A stretch of DNA of 23,672 nucleotides, taken from a virus. The notes below the pieces were generated by a model that saw only the letters and a program-made list of their open reading frames with translations, had not been told where the DNA came from and did no database searches. Shown piece after piece: positions 7,066-12,814 of the stretch (its first letter is position 1; each line of letters starts with the position of its first letter). The translations under genes were made by a program, and so were the position numbers. The stretch is from IMG/VR virus record IMGVR_UViG_3300018421_000211, positions 1 to 23,672 of that record; one strand, written 5' to 3'.

Positions 7066-7958
7066 TGAACGATATACTTCACAAAGTACAGATTTATCTC
7101 GACCAGGTGTCTAAGGCACCTGTCGAGGTATCTGATGAACTCGTTGAGGAATTTGGCGAAGCTTGTAAAAAGGCATTACGTAAACAATTTAGTGACGAAA
7201 GAAAAGATAAGTTTCAAATACGAATGAGTAATATTGGTAGACCATTGTGTCAATTACAAATGGAATCTAAAAATATTAAAGGAGAAGGTCAACCTTATAA
7301 TGCTAAAATGAGAAACACATTTGGTGATTTGATTGAAGCATTAGCTATATTCGTAATGAAATCTGCTGGAGTAAATGTTGAAGACCAGCATAAAAAAGTT
7401 GTTTATAAATATAATGGGAGTAAGATAGATGGTGAATATGACATACGTATAGATAAAAAGATTTGGGATATTAAAAGTGCATCACCTTATTCGTTTGATA
7501 AAAAGTTTGGAGAGAATGGTGGCTTTGGAGCCATGGCAGAAGATGATGCATTTGGATATATACCACAAGGTTATCTGTATGCTGAAAGTGAAAAGCTTCC
7601 TTTCGGTGGGTGGATAGCTATTAATAAATCTACTGGAGAGTGGACAATATGTGAAACTCCTATTGAAGATTCTGAATACAGAGAGAAGGCATTATCTACT
7701 GCAAGAGAAAATGCAAAAGCTTTAAAAGCTAATGAAACATTTAAAAGATGTTATTCAGATATAGAAGAAACTTATAGAGGTAAGAAGACAGGTAATAAAG
7801 TATTAGGTAGCGTCTGTTCTTTTTGTCCATATAAGATTCCTTGTTGGGGTAAGAAGTTGCAAATGTTACCACAGCAACAGTCACAAGGAAAGAACCCTAA
7901 ATGGGTTTGGTATACTGAAGTTAATAACCCTAGGAAAGAAGATGAGTACAGTACGTAG
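7065..7958 (+). CDS. PD-(D/E)XK nuclease with Fe-S cluster (Cas4/RecB-like exonuclease)
   Basis: This 297-aa nuclease probably acts as a phage exonuclease in recombination or host DNA degradation. Nuclease motifs are visible in order: GDLIEA (E91), G-E-Y-D (D126), DIK (D135, K137) and a Q-x-x-x-Y-type motif in IPQGYLYAE (Q168). One cysteine near the N-terminus (C62 in RPLCQL) and three near the C-terminus (C251, C254, C260 in CSFCPYKIPC) match the split four-Cys [4Fe-4S] arrangement of Cas4 and AddB nucleases. The ATG overlaps the preceding stop as TAATG. There is no helicase domain and no CRISPR array, so a CRISPR role is unlikely. A GC-rich hairpin lies 33-62 bases into the gene. Family confident; precise polarity and substrate unknown. 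Confidence 0.85.
   Translation: MNDILHKVQIYLDQVSKAPVEVSDELVEEFGEACKKALRKQFSDERKDKFQIRMSNIGRPLCQLQMESKNIKGEGQPYNAKMRNTFGDLIEALAIFVMKSAGVNVEDQHKKVVYKYNGSKIDGEYDIRIDKKIWDIKSASPYSFDKKFGENGGFGAMAEDDAFGYIPQGYLYAESEKLPFGGWIAINKSTGEWTICETPIEDSEYREKALSTARENAKALKANETFKRCYSDIEETYRGKKTGNKVLGSVCSFCPYKIPCWGKKLQMLPQQQSQGKNPKWVWYTEVNNPRKEDEYST
7098..7127 (+). repeat. GC-rich hairpin inside the 5' end of the Fe-S nuclease gene
   Basis: CTCGACCAGGTG (7098-7109) pairs with CACCTGTCGAG (7117-7127) with a single bulged C, leaving a seven-base loop. An 11-bp stem this rich in G and C is exceptional in such an AT-rich region. No T-tract follows, so it is not a classical terminator. It could affect translation, mRNA processing or protein binding. 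Confidence 0.6.
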
Positions 7959-8337
7959 TCGGAAAGCTAAAGGTCGTAGACTTCAAGATTGGGTAAGGGA
8001 TAGTCTGAGGGGTCTATCCCTTGCTCTATCAGAAGATGATATAAGAGTAGCTATCATGGGAGAAACTGGTGCAGATATTAAGTTATCTAAAACAGGTAAG
8101 AAATATTTTCCATATGATATTGAATGTAAGAATAATGAAACGTGGAAAGGAATTTATAAAGCATATGATCAGGCATCTGCTCATGGAGATTTAGAGCCAC
8201 TTGTATTTATTAAGATGAATAAGAAAAGACCATTAGCTATTGTAGACGCAGAACATTTTTTAAAATTAAATGTAAACCGAGTGGCAGTAATACCACCAAC
8301 AAGTAGGAGTAACCATGACCAAGATGAAAAAAAGTGA
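7942..8337 (+). CDS. PD-(D/E)XK endonuclease, Holliday-junction-resolvase-like
   Basis: This 131-aa basic protein has the layout of small phage resolvase-type nucleases. An N-terminal basic helix (KAKGRRLQDWVRDSL) is followed by GADI (D45), IECKN (E61, K63) and a Gln in AYDQAS (Q77), which together match D...E-x-K...Q of the PD-(D/E)XK superfamily. The canonical N-terminal glutamate seems replaced by Gln/Asp (Q15-D16). It probably resolves branched DNA before packaging, a job comparable to T7 gp3, though the sequence is closer to Hjc/VRR-like proteins. The ATG lies 17 bases inside the upstream nuclease gene. A hairpin sits 53-81 bases into this gene. Superfamily well supported; substrate inferred. 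Confidence 0.75.
   Translation: MSTVRSRKAKGRRLQDWVRDSLRGLSLALSEDDIRVAIMGETGADIKLSKTGKKYFPYDIECKNNETWKGIYKAYDQASAHGDLEPLVFIKMNKKRPLAIVDAEHFLKLNVNRVAVIPPTSRSNHDQDEKK
7995..8022 (+). repeat. Inverted repeat inside the 5' end of the resolvase-like gene
   Basis: AAGGGATAG (7995-8003) and CTATCCCTT (8014-8022) form a perfect nine-base stem with a ten-base loop. Flanking G-C and G-T pairs could extend it. No T-tract follows. It is the second hairpin near the 5' end of a nuclease gene in this window. Confidence 0.55.
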
Positions 8338-8668
8338 TATAGATAGTGCTACAAAAATAGTTATTATGCCATGGGAAAATGGTTTTACTTGTGGTATTGT
8401 ATTTGGAGATACTGCTGAATATGGATATGAAGAAGATGATATGATTTCAATTATGGCTAGAGGTATGATTAAACAAGCTGTGACAGACCCACATTCAACA
8501 TACTTACTAGGATTGAAAGGATTTGCTGAAGATAAACAAAAAGTAGATAGTGGTGAACAAGGTTTAGATGAACCATTTTTATCTTCTGCAGATTTGACAG
8601 ATGGAGAAGATAATGTTATAGACTTCTTTGATCATTATAAACCCCGTAAACCAAAGGACATAAACTAA
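8315..8668 (+). CDS. Hypothetical acidic protein (117 aa)
   Basis: The start at ATG 8315 follows aggag (8305-8309) and lies inside the end of the resolvase-like gene. The 117-aa product is acidic. Its N-terminal half (KIVIMPWENGFTCGIVFGD, then a charged helix) suggests a small alpha/beta fold. The C-terminal part is polar and probably flexible, ending in a basic KPRKPKD. No motif is recognised. The stop overlaps the ATG of the phosphoesterase (TAATG), so it probably belongs to the same nucleic-acid-processing cluster. Confidence 0.65.
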   Translation: MTKMKKSDIDSATKIVIMPWENGFTCGIVFGDTAEYGYEEDDMISIMARGMIKQAVTDPHSTYLLGLKGFAEDKQKVDSGEQGLDEPFLSSADLTDGEDNVIDFFDHYKPRKPKDIN

Positions 8669-9405
8669 TGGCTACACATTTAATAATTGGTGATCCTCAT
8701 TGTACACCTAAAGCAAACAATGATAGATTTCTGTGGGCAGGAAGACTTGCAGCAGATGCTAAAGCTACACATGTAATATGCATGGGTGATTTTTGTAGTG
8801 TAGATTCTCTATGTTCATATGATAAAGCCAAGTTATCATTTGAAGGTAGAAGATTTAATAAAGATGTAGAGCATACTGAAGATGCACTTCAACAATTTGA
8901 TAAAGGATTAGGTAAACATAAAGTTAAAAAGATTATGATACTAGGTAATCATGAAGATAGAATTGATAGAGTAGTACAAGATAATCCTGAACTTGAAGGT
9001 ACACTAAGTATTAATATGTTACAATATAAAAAATATGGTTGGAAAGAAATACCATATAAAAAAGGTACAACTATTAATGGTGTTTATTATACACATCATT
9101 TACCATCAGGTATTACAGGTCGTGCTATCTCTGGAGAAAATATAGCTAGAACTATTTTAAATAAACATAAAGTATCTGCAACTGTAGGTCATTGTCATTT
9201 ATTAGATTATGCTATATCTACATTACCTAATGGTAAAAAAGTACAAGCTTTATCTGCAGGTTGTTATTTAAATCATACTGAAGCTTATGCAAAAGAAACA
9301 CAGCATCTATGGTGGAGTGGTTTGATTGTAAAGTATAATGTATCTAATGGTGAATATGATTTAGAAACTGTGAGTTATAATCAAGTAAGGAGGTTATATG
9401 GTTAA
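8668..9405 (+). CDS. Calcineurin-type metallophosphoesterase
   Basis: This 245-aa protein carries the full binuclear-metal signature: GDPH (D9, H11), GDF (D41), GNHED (N94, H95), a His pair at H143/H144 and GHCH (H175, H177). Such enzymes cleave phosphomono- or diester bonds; the substrate here cannot be read from the sequence. Length and motif spacing are normal and no residue is missing. ATG 8668 overlaps the preceding stop and follows aaagga (8654-8659). It sits among nucleases and a DUF3310 gene, so a role in nucleic acid or nucleotide turnover is more likely than protein dephosphorylation. Homologues occur in marine phages. Family confident, substrate unknown. Confidence 0.9.
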   Translation: MATHLIIGDPHCTPKANNDRFLWAGRLAADAKATHVICMGDFCSVDSLCSYDKAKLSFEGRRFNKDVEHTEDALQQFDKGLGKHKVKKIMILGNHEDRIDRVVQDNPELEGTLSINMLQYKKYGWKEIPYKKGTTINGVYYTHHLPSGITGRAISGENIARTILNKHKVSATVGHCHLLDYAISTLPNGKKVQALSAGCYLNHTEAYAKETQHLWWSGLIVKYNVSNGEYDLETVSYNQVRRLYG

Positions 9406-9646
9406 TTCATCTTTTTTTAATAATGACGAAGTAAACTCTCCTAAACATTACAAGCAAGGTAAGAGAGAAACGATTGAAGTCATACAAGACTATATGACTT
9501 CAGATGAATTTGTAGGATACTTAAAAGGAAATATATTAAAGTATGTTGGCAGATTTAAATTTAAAGGAAAACCATTACAGGATTTAGAAAAAGCTGAATG
9601 GTATTTAAACAAATTAATTAAGGAGGTTAAAACATGGGACATATAA
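9398..9646 (+). CDS. DUF3310 family protein
   Basis: This 82-aa protein matches the DUF3310 phage family well: VNSPKHYKQGKRETIEVIQ at residues ~12-31, then YLKGNILKYVGRFKFKGKP and DLEKAEWYLNKLI. The family is sometimes annotated as nucleotide-kinase-like, but its biochemical role is not established. The conserved His/Tyr/Lys-rich segments suggest binding of a phosphate compound. ATG 9398 lies in the end of the phosphoesterase gene behind aaggaggt (9386-9393). The pairing with a phosphoesterase suggests nucleotide metabolism, as inference. Confidence 0.85.
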   Translation: MVNSSFFNNDEVNSPKHYKQGKRETIEVIQDYMTSDEFVGYLKGNILKYVGRFKFKGKPLQDLEKAEWYLNKLIKEVKTWDI

Positions 9647-9828
9647 AAGCAGCAGTTATGGAGGTGCAAGATGAAGTTGCTAATTGTATTGAATCAGGTA
9701 TGACATTAGAAGAAACTATTACACATTGTAGTAATGTATTTCATAGAGAAGCTAGTCCGAATACTTATTTAGCTGATAAGAATTATGTTACACAAGTATA
9801 TGAAGATTGGAGGGGAGGAAGAATATAA
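9634..9828 (+). CDS. Hypothetical small protein (64 aa)
   Basis: ATG 9634 overlaps the DUF3310 gene and has a near-ideal aaggaggt (9620-9627). The product is helical and acidic, with two cysteines (C18, C32) and a polar C-terminus ending GGRI. No known motif. Its stop is directly followed by the next ATG at 9829, so the two are co-translated. Function unknown. Confidence 0.6.
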   Translation: MGHIKAAVMEVQDEVANCIESGMTLEETITHCSNVFHREASPNTYLADKNYVTQVYEDWRGGRI

Positions 9829-10035
9829 ATGGATAGAACATTTTTAATAACATCAACACAACTACAGGAGATAATGAGATATCTAATGAGTAGACCATAT
9901 GCAGAAGTTGTAAAGCTTATGAATATGTTAGCAGCATTAGAACCCTTAGACCCTAGACTAAGTAAAGACTTCGTAAAACAATATAAAGGAGAAAGTGAGA
10001 ATGACAACAAAAAAGAAACTACCAAAAGAAGTTAA
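9829..10035 (+). CDS. Hypothetical small protein (68 aa)
   Basis: The 68-aa ORF begins at ATG 9829, immediately after the previous stop, with ggggagga (9812-9819) upstream. The first 45 residues are amphipathic helices with many Met and Leu (LQEIMRYLMSRPYAEVVKLM). The tail is charged and flexible (GESENDNKKETTKRS). The hydrophobic face suggests dimerisation or docking to a partner, not membrane insertion. The 3' end overlaps the next gene by 35 bases. No family recognised. Confidence 0.55.
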   Translation: MDRTFLITSTQLQEIMRYLMSRPYAEVVKLMNMLAALEPLDPRLSKDFVKQYKGESENDNKKETTKRS

Positions 10036-10249
10036 TAAACATGTTGGCTTGTTGTTTGAACTTAAGATTGGATTAAGCGAAGATAATCAAATAGTATTAG
10101 ACTACGGTGGAAAACCTGTAGGTAAAATACGAGAAGCATTAAAAGGATATAATTATCATGCAAATTTATGTGCGGCAGTTATTAACCACTGCAATTCAGC
10201 AGGGAAAAAACTTGAAGACGATATTAAGAAATTACTGCAATCAATGTAG
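10001..10249 (+). CDS. Hypothetical basic protein (82 aa)
   Basis: I place the start at ATG 10001, about nine bases after aaagga (9985-9990). A GTG at 9995 in frame is too close to that site. The product is basic and soluble: a Lys-rich N-terminus, a beta-like segment (NQIVLDYGGKPVGKI) and a C-terminal helix pair. It contains no catalytic motif that I recognise. It overlaps the previous gene in another frame. Function unknown; a nucleic-acid-binding role is possible from charge only. Confidence 0.55.
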   Translation: MTTKKKLPKEVNKHVGLLFELKIGLSEDNQIVLDYGGKPVGKIREALKGYNYHANLCAAVINHCNSAGKKLEDDIKKLLQSM

Positions 10250-10253
10250 AGTT

Positions 10254-10385
10254 ATGCTTTGGCATAATCCATTGGTTGATATGCTGGATAAAAATCTAGC
10301 AAGACTCAGTAGCTGGATTTGGAGAAAGAGGTGGTCTGGTAAAACTAGAGAACTTCGTTTCCAAATAAAAAAGGCTCCCAAATAA
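10254..10385 (+). CDS. Short basic Trp-rich peptide (43 aa)
   Basis: The ORF from ATG 10254 lies four bases after the previous stop and runs to TAA 10383-10385, inside the loop of a terminator hairpin. Its 43 residues include a Trp/Arg-rich stretch (LARLSSWIWRKRWSGKTREL) with an amphipathic, strongly basic character. The ribosome site is weak (gtagag), so expression may depend on coupling. An in-frame ATG at 10158 would overlap the upstream gene and is unlikely. It is the last gene of the rightward module. Real-gene status moderately uncertain. Confidence 0.45.
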   Translation: MLWHNPLVDMLDKNLARLSSWIWRKRWSGKTRELRFQIKKAPK

Positions 10386-10392
10386 GGAGCCT
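10366..10392 (-). terminator. Rho-independent terminator for leftward (late) transcription
   Basis: AGGCTCC (10372-10378) pairs with GGAGCCT (10386-10392), a 7-bp stem around a seven-base loop. Read leftward, the hairpin is followed by a T-run (A-run at 10366-10371 on the plus strand). It lies about 50 bases past the last leftward gene. Confidence 0.8.
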
Positions 10393-10410
10393 GTCATGTG
10401 TTGCCTTTGG

Positions 10411-10440
10411 GGGGAGTCTTCGGGCTCCCCTTTTTTATTT
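10411..10440 (+). terminator. Rho-independent terminator for rightward transcription
   Basis: GGGGAGTC (10411-10418) pairs with GGCTCCCC (10423-10430) through a TTCG tetraloop closed by C-G, the most stable tetraloop known, with one T-G wobble. TTTTTTATTT follows at once. It ends the rightward module, 26 bases after its last stop codon, and its tail overlaps the stop of the last leftward gene. Confidence 0.92.
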
Positions 10441-10556
10441 TAGTGGTGAGATAATATATACCATAATACTAAAAATAATATAAAATATTTTATAGCATCT
10501 GTTTTATTTCCTTTAAAGTATTTATTAAATTTAAATGGATCCTCACCGAATGTCAT
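10440..10556 (-). CDS. Membrane microprotein at the end of the late module (38 aa)
   Basis: On the minus strand, ATG 10556 overlaps the stop of the upstream gene as TAATG, and the TAA lies at 10440-10442, beside the terminator. The 38-residue product has a polar N-terminus (MTFGEDPFKFNKYFKG) and one membrane-spanning segment (YFILFLVLWYIL) ending in SHH. No recognised family. A late membrane peptide could help lysis or be a minor virion component. The exact stop-start overlap supports translation. Confidence 0.55.
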   Translation of the reverse strand: MTFGEDPFKFNKYFKGNKTDAIKYFILFLVLWYILSHH

Positions 10557-10888
10557 TACGCTGTACCCTTCTTGTGTTTCTGTCCTTTGGGAGGAGATTT
10601 TTTTGAACCTCCTGGTCCAGCCCAGAAAAACTTATCAGCCCAATAAGCTGCACTTGTTTTTCCTTTAGCTATATTTGATGCATGTCTAGCTTTGAAACTC
10701 TTTCTAGCTTCTGGACTATAATTATGTCCCATCTTTTGATCACCAAATCTAATAATCTTAACCTTGCCATCATCTTTAACAGCAACGATTCCTTTTTTAG
10801 TAGGATGATTAGGTGTTCTTTTAGGTTTATTTAAACTTGTTAAACCATATTTTTTTAATTTGTCTTTAGTACTATTATCTTTAGACAT
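10556..10888 (-). CDS. Lys-rich marine-phage protein (110 aa), putative virion-associated
   Basis: This 110-aa, very basic protein has a pattern I associate with marine phages: 'LNKPKRTPNHPTKKG' near the N-terminus, a short strand carrying IIRFGDQ, then RKSFKARHASNIAKGK and SAAYWADKFFW. The C-terminus is a flexible Gly/Lys/Pro tail. There is no enzyme motif. Given the charge and late position it is probably a DNA-binding or virion-associated protein. Its start is directly next to the stop of the upstream gene, another Lys-rich protein. Family recognised by pattern; function not established. Confidence 0.7.
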   Translation of the reverse strand: MSKDNSTKDKLKKYGLTSLNKPKRTPNHPTKKGIVAVKDDGKVKIIRFGDQKMGHNYSPEARKSFKARHASNIAKGKTSAAYWADKFFWAGPGGSKKSPPKGQKHKKGTA

Positions 10889-11133
10889 TATACCTTCCTA
10901 TATTTTTTAACCTTCTTGGCTATACCTTTAGGTTGTTTTACAAATTGTTTGCCTTGTGCTTTACCTTTTCTTTTTGCACTGGTTGTTGCGGCATACTCTG
11001 AAGCAGATAGGCTTTTTATAGCTTTCTCTGGTAAATACCTCTCTCCAGTAACGCTGGATTTCTTCCCAGATTTTGTTTTCCATTTTTGTTTTGTCCATGC
11101 CTTTAAACTTTTTTGCGATTTAGCAAGAGCCAT
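10888..11133 (-). CDS. DUF5872-like Lys-rich protein
   Basis: The 81-aa product is extremely basic and shows the recurrent pattern WTKQKWKTKSGKKSS-x(3)-GERYLP, then SEYAATTSAKRKGK and GKQFVKQP, which I recognise as DUF5872-type, common in marine phages. Function is not known; nucleic acid binding is likely from composition. The start at ATG 11133 follows aggag (minus strand, plus 11139-11143). The stop overlaps the following gene's start. It precedes another Lys-rich protein, and both lie downstream of beta-rich structural candidates. Confidence 0.75.
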   Translation of the reverse strand: MALAKSQKSLKAWTKQKWKTKSGKKSSVTGERYLPEKAIKSLSASEYAATTSAKRKGKAQGKQFVKQPKGIAKKVKKYRKV

Positions 11134-11141
11134 ATGATCTC

Positions 11142-11483
11142 CTAGTTAAATTGTTTAGGTACATACTCTTCTTCAACATTAATACTAATTTGTACAGATG
11201 CACTAGCACTAGCTAATCCTCTTATCTTATCAGCTTTATGTAGCCAGAATCCTTCTGTAATTTGAATGAGAGCATTTGCTTTCAATGTTGTTGCCTCTGC
11301 TATAGTGTGATATGTTGTACTTGCACTATCATACCAATCTAAACTAAATGTAACTGTACTACCTGTAAGATTACTTATGAATATACTTTTAATATTAGAT
11401 TCATGATTTGCAGGTACAGTATAAATATCTTGATTGCCTGTTGTTAATACTAATCCAACTGTTCTTTTTTTAGTTACTATCAT
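11142..11483 (-). CDS. Beta-rich putative structural protein (113 aa)
   Basis: This 113-aa protein is almost all beta strand, with alternating Thr/Ser/Val (TVGLVLTTGNQDIYTVPAN, SLDWYDSASTTYHTI, ASVQISINVEEEYVP). The 'YTVPAN' and 'SNLTGSTVTFSLDWYD' segments resemble small beta-sandwich capsid-decoration or tail-associated proteins of marine phages. There are no cysteines, signal peptide or enzymatic motif. It follows a larger beta-rich protein with one intervening base (TAACATG), so the pair is likely made together and may be part of one virion structure. Structural role inferred from composition and position. Confidence 0.65.
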   Translation of the reverse strand: MIVTKKRTVGLVLTTGNQDIYTVPANHESNIKSIFISNLTGSTVTFSLDWYDSASTTYHTIAEATTLKANALIQITEGFWLHKADKIRGLASASASVQISINVEEEYVPKQFN

Positions 11484-11484
11484 G

Positions 11485-12258
11485 TTAATTATCTATGAGT
11501 ATTAACTCAAATCCTCCCGATGCTGAAGAAGTAGAATTTGAAATTGCTTGTAATTCTATATCTGTTTTTTCCGTAATTTGAGTTATAGCTCTTTTAGGAA
11601 AGTATGTAAAACCACCTCTAATATTTAAATATTCTTTTGTTTGAAATGCAGCATTAGCAATTGTATTATCTCTAGTTTTTAACTTACAAGTTTGTTCCTG
11701 ATCTTTTGAAGATCCAAAATTCATAGCTACAATATATCCTGTTTTACCAGCAGGTATAGTGTATACTGCCATAAGTGTTTGACCATTTCCTGCTGTTATA
11801 GTTGCAGCAACATCAGATCCACCTGTATAAGTTACAGATATATTACCTTCATTATTTCCAGATGTTCCTGCTGTTTCGACAGACATTCTAAAAACTCTTA
11901 AAAATTCTTGTGTAGTTGTAACTGTAGTTGTTCCATCCATGTCAACAGTTTCTTCAGCTAAATTATAAGAACCATCCAGACCTTGTATTTTTAAAGTTCT
12001 AGCACCCGTTCCTGCTACATCGTCATTAGCATCATCACTCACTACATCCACAGTAACTGCCGAAGATTGATAGGGATACTGTCCACCTGTTTCCCAAATA
12101 ACTTCAAAAGAACCTGATCCAATTGAATCATTATATCCAAACTTATTTACTTTTGAATAACCAGGTATATTACCTTTAGCAACTTCTAGGTAAAAAGGTA
12201 TTCCAGATTCACTACCACTAGAGGTAGTAATTAGCATGGGGTAATGTGTTATACTCAT
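11485..12258 (-). CDS. Beta-rich putative virion structural protein (257 aa)
   Basis: The 257-aa protein is rich in Thr, Ser, Gly and Asn with repeated beta strands and no helical domain. Recognisable phrases include 'GTGARTLKIQGLDGSYN', 'MDGTTTVTTTQEFLRV' and 'VYTIPAGKTGYIV', a pattern common in marine phage structural proteins of unknown exact location. The internal VYTIPAGKTGYI stretch resembles YTVPAN in the next protein, so the two may share a fold unit. The start ATG 12258 overlaps the stop of the SpeD-like gene as ATGA. A decoration, tail-tube or adhesion role is possible; I cannot choose between them. Confidence 0.65.
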   Translation of the reverse strand: MSITHYPMLITTSSGSESGIPFYLEVAKGNIPGYSKVNKFGYNDSIGSGSFEVIWETGGQYPYQSSAVTVDVVSDDANDDVAGTGARTLKIQGLDGSYNLAEETVDMDGTTTVTTTQEFLRVFRMSVETAGTSGNNEGNISVTYTGGSDVAATITAGNGQTLMAVYTIPAGKTGYIVAMNFGSSKDQEQTCKLKTRDNTIANAAFQTKEYLNIRGGFTYFPKRAITQITEKTDIELQAISNSTSSASGGFELILIDN

Positions 12259-12635
12259 TTAATATCTACTAATCCTGTTTCTCTATTTAAAAATTTATAT
12301 TCTATCTTAGTTATATCAAAATCTTTTTTAATTTTTTCGCATACTTGTATGGGATCAAATTCACCACAAGAATATACATCCATTTGTATTAATGCAGGCA
12401 TAGGTTCATCCCATATGTGCACTACAATGTGTGATGTTTCTATAATTGCAGCTACAGTTAATCCTCTATTTCCTGGTATATCTAAATACTTTGCAAATGG
12501 ACCTACTAATGGTTTCATATCTATAAACTTTATAAATTCAGATAACCATTCACAGCTTTTATCTTCTTCCATAGGAGGCTTCATTGCCTCTGCACGAATA
12601 ATTAAATGCTTATGTACGAGTAAACTATCCTTCAT
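12255..12635 (-). CDS. speD: SpeD-like pyruvoyl-dependent decarboxylase (AdoMet decarboxylase family)
   Basis: The 126-aa protein has the length and core of prokaryotic class 1b S-adenosylmethionine decarboxylase, which self-cleaves to form a pyruvoyl group and makes the aminopropyl donor for spermidine. Residues aligned with T. maritima SpeD are S68 (pyruvoyl-forming Ser), H73 (processing His) and C90 (catalytic Cys) in ETSHIVVHIW and DVYSCG. The residue before the Ser is Thr instead of the usual Glu, and there are two extra residues before the Cys. No speE, speA or speC is in the window. SpeD-fold proteins repurposed as arginine or ornithine decarboxylases are known, so the substrate is not certain. 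It overlaps both neighbours by ATGA. GGTGG precedes ATG 12635. Confidence 0.85.
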   Translation of the reverse strand: MKDSLLVHKHLIIRAEAMKPPMEEDKSCEWLSEFIKFIDMKPLVGPFAKYLDIPGNRGLTVAAIIETSHIVVHIWDEPMPALIQMDVYSCGEFDPIQVCEKIKKDFDITKIEYKFLNRETGLVDIK

Positions 12636-12814
12636 GATTTATAACCACCACCTGCAGCTTTATATTTCTTTGCTAATAGCTGTGCTTTACGTGCACTCCA
12701 TTGTCCAGCTTTAGTACCTTGTGTACTTGAAGCTTTGATTTGATTAAATAATTTTTTTCTTAATCCTGGTTTTGTGTAATTGCCTGCTTTGTTGACTGTA
12801 CTTTTTTTACTCAT
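12632..12814 (-). CDS. Lys-rich small protein (60 aa) of marine-phage type
   Basis: The 60-aa highly basic protein reads VNKAGNYTKPGLRKKLFNQI near the N-terminus and GQWSARKAQLLAKKYKAAGGGY at the C-terminus, a pattern I recognise from many marine phages. It has no enzymatic motif. Charge and lack of hydrophobic core suggest a disordered or helical nucleic-acid-binding peptide. ATG 12814 follows aaggag (plus 12826-12831). The stop overlaps the SpeD-like start as ATGA, so the two are translationally coupled. A link between a polyamine-type enzyme and a basic protein is suggestive but unproven. Confidence 0.75.
   Translation of the reverse strand: MSKKSTVNKAGNYTKPGLRKKLFNQIKASSTQGTKAGQWSARKAQLLAKKYKAAGGGYKS

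Noticed and set aside
7065-7958. CRISPR-associated Cas4
   Set aside because: Motifs match the Cas4/AddB nuclease superfamily, but no other cas gene or repeat array is in the window; a phage recombination nuclease is the simpler reading.
10158-10253. Upstream extension of the Trp-rich ORF to ATG 10158
   Set aside because: Would overlap most of the preceding gene and has no ribosome site; ATG 10254 directly after that gene's stop fits the local packing better.
10588-10620. GGAGG ... CCTCC inverted repeat in the Lys-rich gene
   Set aside because: Only five base pairs around a long loop and explained by Gly/Pro/Lys codons; no sign of function.
12244-12714. 156-aa open frame on the plus strand
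   Set aside because: Antisense to the SpeD-like gene, whose active-site residues are intact; no ribosome site.
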